DNA from: Sulfodiicoccus acidiphilus
GTDB lineage: Archaea > Thermoproteota > Thermoprotei_A > Sulfolobales > Sulfolobaceae
NCBI RefSeq assembly: GCF_003967175.1
Contig: NZ_AP018553.1
Location: forward strand, 1,537,982-1,601,981
Length of the DNA stretch: 64,000 bases
Direction of reading: 5' to 3'
Shown here: positions 26,954-36,937 of the stretch, in pieces
Numbering within the stretch: the first letter of the stretch is position 1
Layout: the number at the start of each line of letters is the position of its first letter
The notes under the pieces: generated by a model
What the model saw: the letters and a program-made list of their open reading frames with translations, nothing else
The model's database searches: none
Told to the model about the DNA's origin: nothing
Translations under genes and position numbers: made by a program

Positions 26954-27976
26954 TTGAATCTTAAAACGGTCAAGGTCTACGGCTATAAGCTTGCCATATA
27001 TATCGTCTCCTTCTTCCTGGCCGTGACCGTTAACTTCCTTCTACCGAGACTGATGCCAGGCAGCGCCATCTCTACCTTGTTAGTCGAGCTGGAGGGAGCT
27101 CAAGGTGGGTTTGCCGCCTCTGGTACCTCCTCTCTATTCATACAGCAGGAGGTGAAGCAGTTAGAGGTGGCCTTCGGACTAACTCCGCAACCCTGGCCTG
27201 TCCAATACGTTCATTATATAGAGGGAATATTCACCGGAAACTTGGGAGTCTCAATACTCTTCTACCCAACCAGCGTCGCTCACGTCATTTTCTCCTCAAT
27301 CGGCTGGTCTCTGGGGCTAGTCTTCGTTTCCTCCATAATAGCGTTCTTCCTAGGGTCCTGGCTTGGGGCAGTCGGAGCGACTAGAAGGAGGGGGAAGGCC
27401 GACACAACCCTCGTAATTGCGGCTTCTATTTTGGCCGCCGTTCCTGCATTCGTAATTCTGATGTATTTAGAGATGGGACTTTCAGTTAACGTTGGGATAT
27501 TCAGGATATCGTTTCCCACGAACGTCGGGATGACCCCTAAGGGAGTGTATAACTTGGTGGACTTCTATACGCTGCCTGTCCTTGGCCTCATGCTTTCACT
27601 GTTGTCGGGATTCGTATTGGGGATGAGGAACAACATGCTCCACACCCTGAAGGACAACTACGTTTTCTACGCCGAGGCCCTGGGGTTCAGGGACAAGACA
27701 GTCAGGAAGATGGTATATAGGAACTCCATGCTCCCCAACGTCACTGGATTCGCCCTGAGCCTGGGGCTTGCCATAAGTGCGGCCCTGACGGTCGAGGGGC
27801 TGCTCTCAATTCCTGGAGCGGGTTACTTCTTCGGGCTCGCCCTGACCTCTAAGGACTTACCCCTCCTCCAGGGGTTCTTCTTCGTCATCATACTCATGCT
27901 CCTAATCTCCATAGCCGTAGTCGAAATGGTCTATACTGCCATAGATCCTAGGGTCAGGTTGGGGGGAAGTCAATGA
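26954..27976 (+). CDS. Opp/Dpp-type ABC transporter permease B, copy 2
   Basis: Membrane permease of 340 residues from the TTG at 26954, aligned with copy 1 (LNLKTVKVYGYK against MDIKGVKVIIRK). The frame itself opens at 26906, but that start would lie upstream of the TATA box. It has the TVNFLLPRLMPG start, six membrane segments, an EALGFR coupling region and the AIDPRVRLGG end. Coupled to permease C by an ATGA overlap. It pairs with the ATPase upstream and permease C downstream. Confidence 0.9.
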   Translation: MNLKTVKVYGYKLAIYIVSFFLAVTVNFLLPRLMPGSAISTLLVELEGAQGGFAASGTSSLFIQQEVKQLEVAFGLTPQPWPVQYVHYIEGIFTGNLGVSILFYPTSVAHVIFSSIGWSLGLVFVSSIIAFFLGSWLGAVGATRRRGKADTTLVIAASILAAVPAFVILMYLEMGLSVNVGIFRISFPTNVGMTPKGVYNLVDFYTLPVLGLMLSLLSGFVLGMRNNMLHTLKDNYVFYAEALGFRDKTVRKMVYRNSMLPNVTGFALSLGLAISAALTVEGLLSIPGAGYFFGLALTSKDLPLLQGFFFVIILMLLISIAVVEMVYTAIDPRVRLGGSQ

Positions 27977-28929
27977 GTAGTGATATACTCACCAAAGTCA
28001 GGAAGACCCTCTTCGCGAACAGGTTCCTAACGGCTGGCATAGTGTTGGTCCTGATAGACCTGGCCATAGGTATAGTAGGAAGGGTGTGGACACCTTACCC
28101 TCCAGGTGCCGACTTCGGTATTTCTCAACCACCGTCTTTGGCCCACTTGCTAGGTACTGACGAGTTCGGTCACGACGTCCTCTCTGAGATGATGTACGAC
28201 ACCTTGCCTACCTTGATAGTTGGGTTCGGCGTTGGTCTATCCATCGCGCTGATATCCACTGTCATAGGATTGGTAAGCGGCTACTACGGTAGGAAGGTGT
28301 CCGGGGTAGTGATCGACGTGTTGACAACTACTGCCCTAACCATACCCGGCGTGGTTCTCCTGGTTGTGATAGGTGCCTACTTCCGAACGGCCAGCGAGAG
28401 TCTAGGCTACTTGGTGATAGTGTTCGCACTAGCGATCACGGGCTGGGCGTTCGGGGCCAAGCAGATCAGGTCACAAGTGTTGGGACTGGCGAACAGGGAG
28501 TACGTTCTTGCTTCTAAGATGTTAGGTGAGAAGTGGTACAGGATCCTTTTCACCCAACTGCTACCTCCCATCCTACCTCTCACCGTGGCACAGTTCCTCT
28601 TCGGTACGCTTTACGGAATTCTCTCCTTAGTGACAGCGGAGTACTGGGGGGTTCTGGCGGCCACTACCAACAACTTAGGTACAATGATAGCGTTCATAGC
28701 TGCAAACGCAGCTTACCTGAGCAACCAGTGGTGGTGGATATTGGGAGCTATACTGCCAATAATAATCCTAGGGGGCGGACTGGGGTGCCTGAACTTGGGG
28801 CTAGACGAATTCATAGATCCGAGGCTCAAAGTGGTCGAACCAGAGGTACCGCTCAAGGACATAGAGCTGCCCATAGACCAAGGAACGGTGGTCGTCAAGG
28901 CGGAGCAGAGGAAGGTCAAGACAAGGTGA
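27973..28929 (+). CDS. Opp/Dpp-type ABC transporter permease C, copy 2
   Basis: Second permease of 318 residues with LAHLLGTDEFGHDVLSEMM near residue 54 and about six membrane segments. The C-terminus is cytoplasmic and charged after FIDPRLKVVEP. Start ATG overlaps the permease B stop. Close paralogue of the protein at 19121. T-rich sequence follows the stop. Confidence 0.92.
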   Translation: MSSDILTKVRKTLFANRFLTAGIVLVLIDLAIGIVGRVWTPYPPGADFGISQPPSLAHLLGTDEFGHDVLSEMMYDTLPTLIVGFGVGLSIALISTVIGLVSGYYGRKVSGVVIDVLTTTALTIPGVVLLVVIGAYFRTASESLGYLVIVFALAITGWAFGAKQIRSQVLGLANREYVLASKMLGEKWYRILFTQLLPPILPLTVAQFLFGTLYGILSLVTAEYWGVLAATTNNLGTMIAFIAANAAYLSNQWWWILGAILPIIILGGGLGCLNLGLDEFIDPRLKVVEPEVPLKDIELPIDQGTVVVKAEQRKVKTR

Positions 28930-28983
28930 TTTTTCCTTATTTACCTCCACAGCTTATTATTTTCTCCCGCGTTTATTCCCCGC

Positions 28984-30912
28984 ATGACTGATCAGGACTT
29001 TGGAGGTCTGAAGTTTCAACTCGAGAACTCTAGGATAGTGAACGTAGAACCTGAGGTGGCCTATATTTCCCTAATCCGTGGGAGGAGCGACACGAAGCTG
29101 GCCACTTTGGTGGACGTGGAGGGCTTAGAGGGTGGTGTGGCCCTTACGAACCTGGACCTGTTAGGTTGGGAGAACTTCACTGAATACACCAACTCCGCAC
29201 CCGCATGGTCTACCTCTCCTATACCTGCCCCTTTCAAGAGGTTGGCCTATCCCAGGAACGAGGGGAGACCAAGTCCTTGGCTCCACCCCGTCTTCTTCCG
29301 CAAGCTACCTCAAGTTCCCTCCTTCACCCAACTCCTTCTCCTCAAAGGAGCCAAGTTTCACGTGTGGGTACCGATCTCCGATGAAAGAGGGATATCGAGG
29401 GTGATGCGTGAAGAGGACGGCCCTAGTCTACACCTTCAAGTGGGTAAGGACGTGGAATTGGAGGGAGGTGTGAGGGCGGTAGTTTGTGAGGGGAACGACT
29501 TAAGGGAGACACTGGAGTTGTGTGGGAATCACGTCAAGTTGGTGCTGGGCCTCAGGAGTAGTGGGATGCCCCACCCATTGAAATTCCTGGGGTGGTGCTC
29601 GTGGAACGCCTTCCTCCAGAGGGTGAGCCTCAAGGACGTTAAAGACGCAGTGGATAAGCTCTCCTCGTTGGGAGTTAAGTGGGCCATACTAGACGATGGT
29701 TGGGAGGACGTCAAAGAAAGGAGGTTGAGGTCCTTCGGTACAGACGAGAGCAAGTTCCCGGGAGGTCTCAAGGAGGCTGCCGAGGTCATCAAGTCCAAGA
29801 TGAGTTGGGCGGGGGTGTGGATCGCCACAAACGGGTATTGGAATGGATTCGATCCCGAGACGCTGAGTTACAAAGGGGTTGAGAACGGTCGAGGGGGCCT
29901 CACTCCAGACCCCGCCGAGGGATTCCCCTTCTATTTGGACTACTTCAGGAAGGTGAAGAGAGCTGGCTTCGATCTAGTTAAACTGGACAACCAATCGTCC
30001 TTAGCTTTGGACTTTGGAGGACCGTATACGAGGGGGGAGTTCGCGAGCGGCGTGGAGGTCGAAGCACACGGTGCGCTTTACGGTCTGGGACTTGATGTCA
30101 TAGACTGCATGAGTCAACTGCCAGAGAACATACACTTCCTCTACAGGGCACAGGTCATCAGGAACAGTATGGATTACGTACCTAACTCCGGAGACGCGAC
30201 GAAGTTGCACGCGATCTTCAACGTCTACAACGCCTTGTTCACGAGGTGGTTCGGAACTCCGGACTTCGACATGTTCATGTCTCACGACAGGTTCTCAACC
30301 TTTCACGCTCTACTTCGGGCCATATCCGGTGGGCCGGTGTACCTCACAGACGTGCCTGGAAGGAGCGATCCCCAACTTGTGTCGAAGTTGAGACTTTCTG
30401 ATGGACGCCTCCCCCTCCCGGACGGTGTGCTGACCCCCTTCGGGGACGTGTTCCGAGATCCCTACAACTCCACTAACCCTCTCAAGGCCTTCAACGTCGC
30501 CAACGGATCCCACCTCGTGTTGATCGCCAACGTCAACAGGGAGGGAGTGGAGGAGGAGGGCTCGTTCAGTGTAGGAGAATTGGGTCTAGGAAACTCTGTG
30601 GTCTACGATTACTTCTCGGAAGAAGTGAGGGAGGTAAGTCCAGAAGAGAAGTTGGCCTTCCGTCTAGGGGAACTCCAGTTCAAGTACTTCATCGTCGTTC
30701 CCAAGAGGGAGTTCTCGCCCGTGGGGCTAGTTAACGTCTTCGTATCACCCAAGGGGTTCGCTTGGGGAGGCAACGTGGCGGTGGCGGAGGACGAGGGAGA
30801 GTTCCTCGTCCACGGAGAGGAACTGTGCACCGACGACGGGAGGAAGGTGGATGGAACTTCCAAGGTGAGGGTAAGACGGGGATCCAGGATCGGGCCCTGC
30901 GGTTACCTTTGA
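28984..30912 (+). CDS. galS: GH36 alpha-galactosidase (GalS-like)
   Basis: Glycoside hydrolase family 36 protein of 642 residues, the size of Sulfolobus GalS and plant raffinose-synthase-like proteins. Visible features: LGWCSWNAF, AILDDGWEDV, the nucleophile Asp in VKLDNQSS and the likely acid/base Asp in VIDCMSQ. No signal peptide, so it is intracellular. It would release galactose from alpha-galactosides such as melibiose or raffinose. A TATA box (TTATTATTT, 28954-28962) sits 26 bases before the ATG, giving a leaderless transcript separate from the transporter operon just upstream. It is convergent with the oxidoreductase that ends nine bases away. Confidence 0.93.
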   Translation: MTDQDFGGLKFQLENSRIVNVEPEVAYISLIRGRSDTKLATLVDVEGLEGGVALTNLDLLGWENFTEYTNSAPAWSTSPIPAPFKRLAYPRNEGRPSPWLHPVFFRKLPQVPSFTQLLLLKGAKFHVWVPISDERGISRVMREEDGPSLHLQVGKDVELEGGVRAVVCEGNDLRETLELCGNHVKLVLGLRSSGMPHPLKFLGWCSWNAFLQRVSLKDVKDAVDKLSSLGVKWAILDDGWEDVKERRLRSFGTDESKFPGGLKEAAEVIKSKMSWAGVWIATNGYWNGFDPETLSYKGVENGRGGLTPDPAEGFPFYLDYFRKVKRAGFDLVKLDNQSSLALDFGGPYTRGEFASGVEVEAHGALYGLGLDVIDCMSQLPENIHFLYRAQVIRNSMDYVPNSGDATKLHAIFNVYNALFTRWFGTPDFDMFMSHDRFSTFHALLRAISGGPVYLTDVPGRSDPQLVSKLRLSDGRLPLPDGVLTPFGDVFRDPYNSTNPLKAFNVANGSHLVLIANVNREGVEEEGSFSVGELGLGNSVVYDYFSEEVREVSPEEKLAFRLGELQFKYFIVVPKREFSPVGLVNVFVSPKGFAWGGNVAVAEDEGEFLVHGEELCTDDGRKVDGTSKVRVRRGSRIGPCGYL

Positions 30913-30921
30913 TCCAACACG

Positions 30922-31992
30922 TCAGGCGACGTAGTTGAGGTCCAAGGGGATCCTTTGGGACCTCCCAGTCCAAGAGGACACGTAAAGGCCCTTTATCACC
31001 TCCAGGGCCCTCGTTCCCTCCTCCGCGTTTATCGGGAACTCCCCCCCGTCGGCGTAGGCCTTGAGGAAGTCCCTGAGCAGCAGCATGTGGAGTCCCCCTG
31101 ACTGGGTCACCGTGTCTGAGTTAGTGACTGAAGGCCCAGATCTCCTTCCTTCCCTGGTGAACATGGAAGTGATCGTGTAGTCCGTCACCTCGGCCTGCCC
31201 CTCCGTTCCGACCACCCTCAACCTCCTGAACTGCCTGTCGCTCGGCCTGGCACTGACTGTGAGGGAGAGGGAGGCCAACGCTCCCCCGGAGAACTTAATC
31301 ACCCCAACTGCAGTGTCCTCGACCGTGATAGATGGATGGTCAGCGTTAGAAGTGAAGCCGAAGACTTCCTCCACCTTCCCTCCGAGCCAGCAGATCAGGT
31401 CGACCGTGTGTATTCCCTGGTTGGTGAGGACTCCTCCCCCCTCAGTGTTCCACAGTCCCCTCCAACTTCTAGCCAGCTCGTCCTTTTTGTAGTAGGCGAT
31501 CTCGTCCCTGTACCAACTGAGCTGGGCCTCCAGGAGGAAGATCCTCCCCATTTTGCCCCCATCTACTGCGGATTTGAGCTCGCGTAGCTCTGGAGCGTAC
31601 CTTTCTTGGTAGACTACGCCGACTTTCCTCCCCAGTTTCCTTGCTCTAGACGAGAGCTCCTTGGCACCGGCCAACGTCGTTGAGAGCGGTTTCTCCACTA
31701 TCACGTCCTTACCGTACTCCAAGGCCATTATGGCTTGTGGCGAGTGCATGTAGGTGGGGGTCGCTATCACCAACACCTCAACGTCGTGGTCCTTGAGGAC
31801 CGAGTCCAGAGTGAAGTGGTAGGGGACACTCAACTTCCTACCGACGTCCTCGGCCACCTGTGGTACTTGGTCTACTACGGCCACTAACTTAGATACTCCA
31901 TCCCTCTCCAGTTCCCTGATCAGCCTAGCGTGAACCTTGCCTATGTTCCCAAGCCCGACCACGGCAACTCCCACAGGCCTCGTCTTCACCAC
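30922..31992 (-). CDS. Gfo/Idh/MocA-family oxidoreductase
   Basis: Sugar oxidoreductase of 356 residues: Rossmann GLGNIGKVHARL, EKP in DVIVEKPLSTT, and GGGVLTNQGIHTVDL with the expected catalytic His. GTG start one base after the stop of the TIM-barrel gene and preceded by GAGGTG, so the two form an operon. The pairing of a MocA oxidoreductase with a xylose-isomerase-like barrel recurs at 51342-54205. Likely acts on a free or bound sugar through a keto intermediate; the substrate is not determinable. Confidence 0.92.
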   Translation of the reverse strand: MVKTRPVGVAVVGLGNIGKVHARLIRELERDGVSKLVAVVDQVPQVAEDVGRKLSVPYHFTLDSVLKDHDVEVLVIATPTYMHSPQAIMALEYGKDVIVEKPLSTTLAGAKELSSRARKLGRKVGVVYQERYAPELRELKSAVDGGKMGRIFLLEAQLSWYRDEIAYYKKDELARSWRGLWNTEGGGVLTNQGIHTVDLICWLGGKVEEVFGFTSNADHPSITVEDTAVGVIKFSGGALASLSLTVSARPSDRQFRRLRVVGTEGQAEVTDYTITSMFTREGRRSGPSVTNSDTVTQSGGLHMLLLRDFLKAYADGGEFPINAEEGTRALEVIKGLYVSSWTGRSQRIPLDLNYVA

Positions 31993-31993
31993 C

Positions 31994-32809
31994 TCAGGCC
32001 AATTCTCTCATCAGGTTCACCATTCCCGTGAACGACTCCCGCGTACTCTCCTCTGGGTTCCCTGAGGGAGCCCGATAGTGTGTCTCCAGCGAGAGCACGA
32101 AGGAACTCCCCTTCACTTCCTCGAAGAAGCCAGCGTAATCTATGGAACCAGCGCCGATCGGTTTCCACACGAAGTGTCCGTTTTCCACGGTGGCGTCCTT
32201 CAAGTGAACGTGAAGGACGGTGTCCCTCACTTGCTGATACCCCCTAGGATATGGAGTTTCCCTAGCGAAGAAGGCGTTACCTGGGTCCCACAGCGTCCTT
32301 ACCCAACGTGTCTTGATCCTCTCTAGGAACTTCCTCACTTCAGCTCCCGTTCCGACGTTGCAACTGTACTCGTTCTCGATCACCAACACCACTCCCTCGC
32401 TGGCCGCCAGGTCGATCGCTGGACCGAAGCGTTGCTCCAGGAAGTCTGTCACGTCCTCGAACTGCCTCTCGAACCAGAACGTGAATATCCTAGTGAACTT
32501 TAAGTCTAACCTCTTCGTTAGCTCCACTGCCCTCCGGAGAACAGTGAGGTGCTTCCTGTAGGACTCATCGTCGGCTATCCTGCACTTGAACGCCGGAGAG
32601 TCGACGTTGGAGACTGTAAGTCCAGCCTCCTTGACCATAGCCAGAGCCTCGGAGAGTTGACCTTCAGCCAATTCGGTGACGTTCTTACCCCACAAGTTCC
32701 TCAGCTCCACATGTGAGGCCCCCAACTCTCTAATAACCTTCAGGGAGTGTCTGAAGTCCTGCGAGATCTCATCGGATATCACTCCCAATTTCCAAGGCAG
32801 ATCTAACAC
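31994..32809 (-). CDS. Xylose-isomerase-like TIM-barrel protein (sugar phosphate isomerase/epimerase family)
   Basis: AP-endonuclease-2/xylose-isomerase-like barrel, 271 residues. Metal ligands expected at E in VLVIENEYS, D in LWDPGNAFF, H in LHVHLKDAT and E in LSLETHYR are all present. Relatives include isomerases, epimerases, inosose dehydratases and 3-keto-glycoside lyases. GTG start with a TATA box (CGTTAAAACTG at 32831-32841, minus strand) 27 bases upstream, hence leaderless. It is translated just before the MocA gene, and the two probably act in sequence on one sugar. Confidence 0.9.
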   Translation of the reverse strand: MLDLPWKLGVISDEISQDFRHSLKVIRELGASHVELRNLWGKNVTELAEGQLSEALAMVKEAGLTVSNVDSPAFKCRIADDESYRKHLTVLRRAVELTKRLDLKFTRIFTFWFERQFEDVTDFLEQRFGPAIDLAASEGVVLVIENEYSCNVGTGAEVRKFLERIKTRWVRTLWDPGNAFFARETPYPRGYQQVRDTVLHVHLKDATVENGHFVWKPIGAGSIDYAGFFEEVKGSSFVLSLETHYRAPSGNPEESTRESFTGMVNLMRELA

Positions 32810-32876
32810 AATCGATCCTAACTCTCCAGCAGTTTTAACGATTCCCTTTTACATGTTATGTCAATCTGAGGGCCGG

Positions 32877-33785
32877 TCATAGGGTAAATACGTCACTACC
32901 CCTCTTCACAGTATTTACGTAGTCCTCTATGGACTTCCTCAGGTCGAAGCGAGGCCTCCAACCTAGCTCTCTCTCGGCTAAAGTGTTGTCTATCTCGGTC
33001 ACGTACTTGACCGACGGGGAGGGTGAAATAACGTATTGAGTCCCTGGAACGATCTCCCTCACAGCCTCGACGAACTCCATAACTGTGCACGAGAAGCCGC
33101 CAGCGTTGTACACCTTGGACGGTGCTGAAGCGATCTCCCCGAGCCTAGCTGTAACCTCCACGGCGTCCCTGACGTAGATGTAGTTCACCCTGTCGTCGGG
33201 GTTCCTTATGACAACCTTCTCCCCCCTGAGGGCGGCGTCGACTATGGCACTCGAGTACTGAGACGACGGCCCTCTCACCCTCCCAGGGCCAAACACCACG
33301 CTGGGTCTCACCGCCCTGAACTCCAGCAAACCCTTTCTATCGTACCAGAGCCCCACCATTTCCCCGTAGTACTTTGTGACCCCGTATAGAAGGGAGGGCT
33401 TACCCGCATGTTCCTCCCTGACGGGTCTAGGTACGTCCAATCCGTAAACGGATATCGAGCTAGCGAAGACGAACCTCTTCGCGCCGTACTTGGAGCTGGC
33501 CTCCAGGAGGTTCTCCGTTCCCCTCACGTTTACCCTGAAGGCCTCGGTTGGGTTGGACTCACAAGCGTCGGCCATCAGGGCCGCCATGTGGAATACCACA
33601 TCCGGCCTGTACTCAGAGAAGACTCTGTCCACCTCCTCCCTGTCTGACACGTCCAGCTTAACGTACTTCACCCCTCTCTTGAAAGGGGAGGAAGACCTTC
33701 CGGTCGCGATCACTTCTCCAGCATTTGCTAGCCTCTCAACTAGGAACTTTCCCATGAACCCACTAGCCCCTGTGACTAGGTACAT
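32877..33785 (-). CDS. NAD-dependent epimerase/dehydratase (extended SDR)
   Basis: Extended short-chain dehydrogenase of 302 residues, of the UDP-glucose 4-epimerase/threonine dehydrogenase type. It has the N-terminal TGASGFMGKF, the catalytic Ser region ASSISVYG and Tyr/Lys in YGVTKYYGE, then RPSVVFGPGR. It may epimerise or oxidise a sugar, sugar acid or nucleotide sugar. A TATA-like CCTTTTTTTAAG (33807-33817, minus strand) sits 27 bases before the ATG. Its place between a uronate-isomerase-like gene and the TIM/MocA pair hints at uronate or aldose metabolism; uronate dehydrogenases belong to this same superfamily. Confidence 0.9.
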   Translation of the reverse strand: MYLVTGASGFMGKFLVERLANAGEVIATGRSSSPFKRGVKYVKLDVSDREEVDRVFSEYRPDVVFHMAALMADACESNPTEAFRVNVRGTENLLEASSKYGAKRFVFASSISVYGLDVPRPVREEHAGKPSLLYGVTKYYGEMVGLWYDRKGLLEFRAVRPSVVFGPGRVRGPSSQYSSAIVDAALRGEKVVIRNPDDRVNYIYVRDAVEVTARLGEIASAPSKVYNAGGFSCTVMEFVEAVREIVPGTQYVISPSPSVKYVTEIDNTLAERELGWRPRFDLRKSIEDYVNTVKRGSDVFTL

Positions 33786-33827
33786 GAAATTACGAGCACC
33801 TCTACCTTAAAAAAGGTTAGACCGAGC

Positions 33828-35114
33828 TCAGCCGTACATCCTACTTTGATTCTCCCAGAGGAGGGCCGAAGCTACTTCGATCGCTAGATCTAGGCTTAGC
33901 CACCCGTCGTCGACCATTCTAGACAGCGTCCTTGCCGTGACCTCCCTGGCGGTCACCGCCTTACCGTAAACCCAGTCGGCTACGTAGGCGTCGCTGAAGA
34001 ACCCTCCCACCTTTACGTACGGTAACATCTCCAACCTCGTCTTGAGAACGCGCTCCACGGTTGAGGGGTAGTTGGAGTACCACCAGTAGCCGTCCAAGTT
34101 CACGTTAGGGAAGTTCTTGGAGATCACGGCCAGTTTGTGATCCAACTCAGGATTTGCGTTCATTAAGTCGAACCTCAAATCCATGTACTCCGAGAAGAGC
34201 GAAGTCAAGTCGAGTTCCCTCCCGATCGTTGCGTAGTCGGGCGGCGACGCCCCAGGGACAGGCCTCTCCACTCCCACCATGAGTTGGACTGGAATTTTAC
34301 TCTCGAGGCACGAGTCGAGGAGCTCCCTGAGGGCGAACCCCCTAAGTTCCCTCAAGTCCTCCCCTCGGAGTTCCCTTCCCTCCACGAGGAGCCTGAGGAG
34401 TTGGCCTCCTCTAGACCCCCTTCCCTTTCCCAAAGAGAGATGGGAGAGGCCCAACGTTACGGCCTTAGGTGACACTCGACCCAACTCTCTTCTCATCAGT
34501 TCCCCTAGTTCCACCACGTCCTCGAGGGAAATTTTGTGCGCGTCGGCCAGCTTAACTAGGGATTCCCTGCTCAAATCGACGGAAACGGCGTCAGCCCTGA
34601 GGGCGAAGGAGAAGAGGTCCTGATCGACCTGGGGGACCTGAGTTCCTGGGGAGAGTGTGAGGAGCGAGCGCCTCACTCTAGCCTTACTCAACACCTCCCT
34701 CGCCCTGTTCTCGTCCAGCGCGGCCTGGTCGATCAACCTCAACACATCCTTGAGGTTACCCTCGTTAAGCGAGCTCACACCGTAGAGATCCCTAAGGATC
34801 CTTGCGAGGGCCCAGGAAGTGGACGTGTTTCTGATGTACTTCAGTGACCGGCCGAGGTCCTCCAACGTGGGCTCCTCTCTGGTGCCACCTAGGGATCGTA
34901 CCTCCGTGGAAATGTAGTGGTATAGGAGTACGTCTTTCGCGCTCGCGTGTGCCAGTCTACCTGGAGTGAGGTGATTGTGGACGTCGTAGAGTTGGACCGA
35001 ATCCACGTGTTCCTTCAACCTAGTGTAAGAACTCACATGTCGACATCCCCCTACCCGTAAAAAACCCAAATGGTCCTTCCAGCGCGCGTTGTGTAGGTCA
35101 GTAGACGTAGTCAC
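33828..35114 (-). CDS. Uronate-isomerase-like amidohydrolase
   Basis: Amidohydrolase-superfamily protein of 428 residues. YDVHNHL near residue 44 gives the HxH-type metal site and NLDGYWWYSNYP near residue 365 recalls the D-x-x-W segment of glucuronate/galacturonate isomerases (UxaC), but the protein is diverged and shorter than the roughly 460-470 of typical UxaC. The GTG start overlaps the stop of the upstream GH-like gene (GTGA), so the two are coupled; a later in-frame GTG is possible. Predicted role: isomerisation of a hexuronate to a keto acid inside the cell. Family is fairly sure, the exact substrate is inferred. Confidence 0.75.
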   Translation of the reverse strand: MTTSTDLHNARWKDHLGFLRVGGCRHVSSYTRLKEHVDSVQLYDVHNHLTPGRLAHASAKDVLLYHYISTEVRSLGGTREEPTLEDLGRSLKYIRNTSTSWALARILRDLYGVSSLNEGNLKDVLRLIDQAALDENRAREVLSKARVRRSLLTLSPGTQVPQVDQDLFSFALRADAVSVDLSRESLVKLADAHKISLEDVVELGELMRRELGRVSPKAVTLGLSHLSLGKGRGSRGGQLLRLLVEGRELRGEDLRELRGFALRELLDSCLESKIPVQLMVGVERPVPGASPPDYATIGRELDLTSLFSEYMDLRFDLMNANPELDHKLAVISKNFPNVNLDGYWWYSNYPSTVERVLKTRLEMLPYVKVGGFFSDAYVADWVYGKAVTAREVTARTLSRMVDDGWLSLDLAIEVASALLWENQSRMYG

Positions 35115-36916
35115 CTAACCTTCACTGGGAACCAAGTAAGGGAATTTGGAGCGAGGCTCACCTCTACCTTAGTCACCTCGTTGGACTCCTCCTTGCTCAC
35201 TACCTTCACCTGTCCTCCCTTCGGTTCCTGCACTTCCCCCTCACGTTCAAACGAAACCTCTGGGAGTAGTTCCTCAAGTTCATCAAGGTGGCCCTGTTCC
35301 CCTCCAGTAGGAACACAAGGTCCGTGAGCGTACTCCCTATGGACTCGATCCACACTCCCGTGTGTACCCCCACAATGTCCCTCAAGTACTGCCTCACTAT
35401 CTCAGGGAAGGCCGAAACTAGGTAGGGAACGTATTTGGTGAAACCTGTCAAGTAGATTGTCGACTTCGTTCTCTTTCTCGTCAACACAGGCCAGTTTCCC
35501 GTTCCATCGTAGACGTAAAGCAGTGCGTCACCTTCCTCTAAGTTGACTAATGGCCCCACGGGGAATCCCTGAGGTATCCTGTGACCCCTAGCGTGACCCC
35601 TCCCCTTCTCGACGAAAGCGAGGCCGTCAGTGACCCTGGCCCTCAGTGGGTGTCTCTTGTCCAGTCCTAACAAGGAGCTCCCGAGGTTCCCTGCTCCCGC
35701 ATCTGCCAACCTCTCCACCGCGCTCGACGTTAGAATGAGGTTAACTCCTCGTTCGCTAAGGGCAGCTAAGTCCAGCTGATCCACGTCCCCCTCAGTGATT
35801 AGGGCCAAGTCCCCTTGGGCCAGGAAGTCGGGCCTCTTGAAGGCCACGGGGATCCCTATGGTGGCGAGGTAGTCTTCCAGGTAGTCGTCGAAGACTTTCC
35901 TCCTACTGGACTGCAGTGCGATCCTGTAGAGGCCCAACCTAGTTGAGGCTCCCTTCCTCCAGCTTGAGATCTTCGGTATTTCCCCTACCGCTCGCTCCAC
36001 TAAGCTGACTTTCTCACTGTCAAATACCAACGACCCATCGAACAATGTCAGTTCCTCAAGCCCCCAAGAGCGCTCAGCACGAACTGGTGTGTAAATGTCT
36101 CTGGGCTAGCAACCTCCTCCCAGGTGAGCCCGTCGTAGGTGTCCAGCCACACCCCTTTGATTTCTCCCCCGGCTATCGTCTTCACTAAGTCAGTGGCGTG
36201 CAGGGACCCGGTGGGAGGGGTGTTCTCTCTCGACTCGGCCCCCACGTATAGTCCGTCGAAGACCTTGGCCAACCTCCTGAGCGCCACTCCCCTGTGATAG
36301 AAGAGTTCCCTCCACTCGGCCACTTTCAATAACACCTTCACCTTACCGTTGGCCTTCCTTGCCTCCCCCATCACGTCGCTCCTAGATACGTCCTCCAATA
36401 GGTCGCTGGAGTATTCGGCCCACATTGCCGACGTAGTTGGATCGTTGGATGCCAACCTCATTATTAGACTGTCCCTGGAGATGGAAGTTCCGAATCTTTC
36501 GTTGAACCTATCTACGTCCCTCTGGGAGTAGCACCACTGGGCCCAGAAGTCGTCCACCACGACCTCGTCGAACGTGGATGCCTGCTGAGAGACCACTAGC
36601 CTGACCAGTTTCCTATTACGTTCATCTCCCACGCATATGACCCTGAAGCCGTATTGTTCACCCTCTCCCCACCCCTCTCCCCACGTTCCGATGGCCATTC
36701 CCCCGCCACCTCGAACGACTTCGAGAGCTCCTCGGCTACCTTCTCCACTTCCCTCCTTTCCACCAACAATCCGTCCCTGTAGTTCTCGAGGTACACCTTG
36801 ACAATGCCTAGCTTCTTAACCCTCCTCGAGAAATCCTCCACCTGCTCCTCGTTTCTAGACATTCGTTGGACAGAGTTGGCCGTGACGTAAACGGCGAGCT
36901 TGGGGTCCTGCTCCAC
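35111..36916 (-). pseudogene. Putative glycoside-hydrolase-like TIM-barrel protein, unassigned family, three frameshifts
   Basis: Three frames (36596-36916, 36048-36698, 35206-36045) plus a C-terminal tail in a fourth piece (to 35111) join into one protein of about 602 residues. Each join needs one extra C on the plus strand: in the C5 runs at 36700-36704 (restoring EVAGGMAIGTWGEGWGEGEQ), 36061-36065 (SALGGLEELTLFDG) and 35236-35240 (NVRGEVQEPKGG). I do not recognise a named family. The N-half is barrel-like with VDDFWAQWCYSQ, which resembles a DDFW motif of some GH-like barrels, and VWLDTYDGLTWEE. The C-half has a Rossmann-like segment (ALITEGDVDQLDLAALSERGV) and a small beta domain. GTG start with a TATA box at 36938-36946. 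The stop overlaps the uronate-isomerase-like gene, so a role in releasing a uronate or related sugar is inferred. Confidence 0.7.
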
Positions 36917-36937
36917 CTGCTAAGTGAAGAGACCTGA

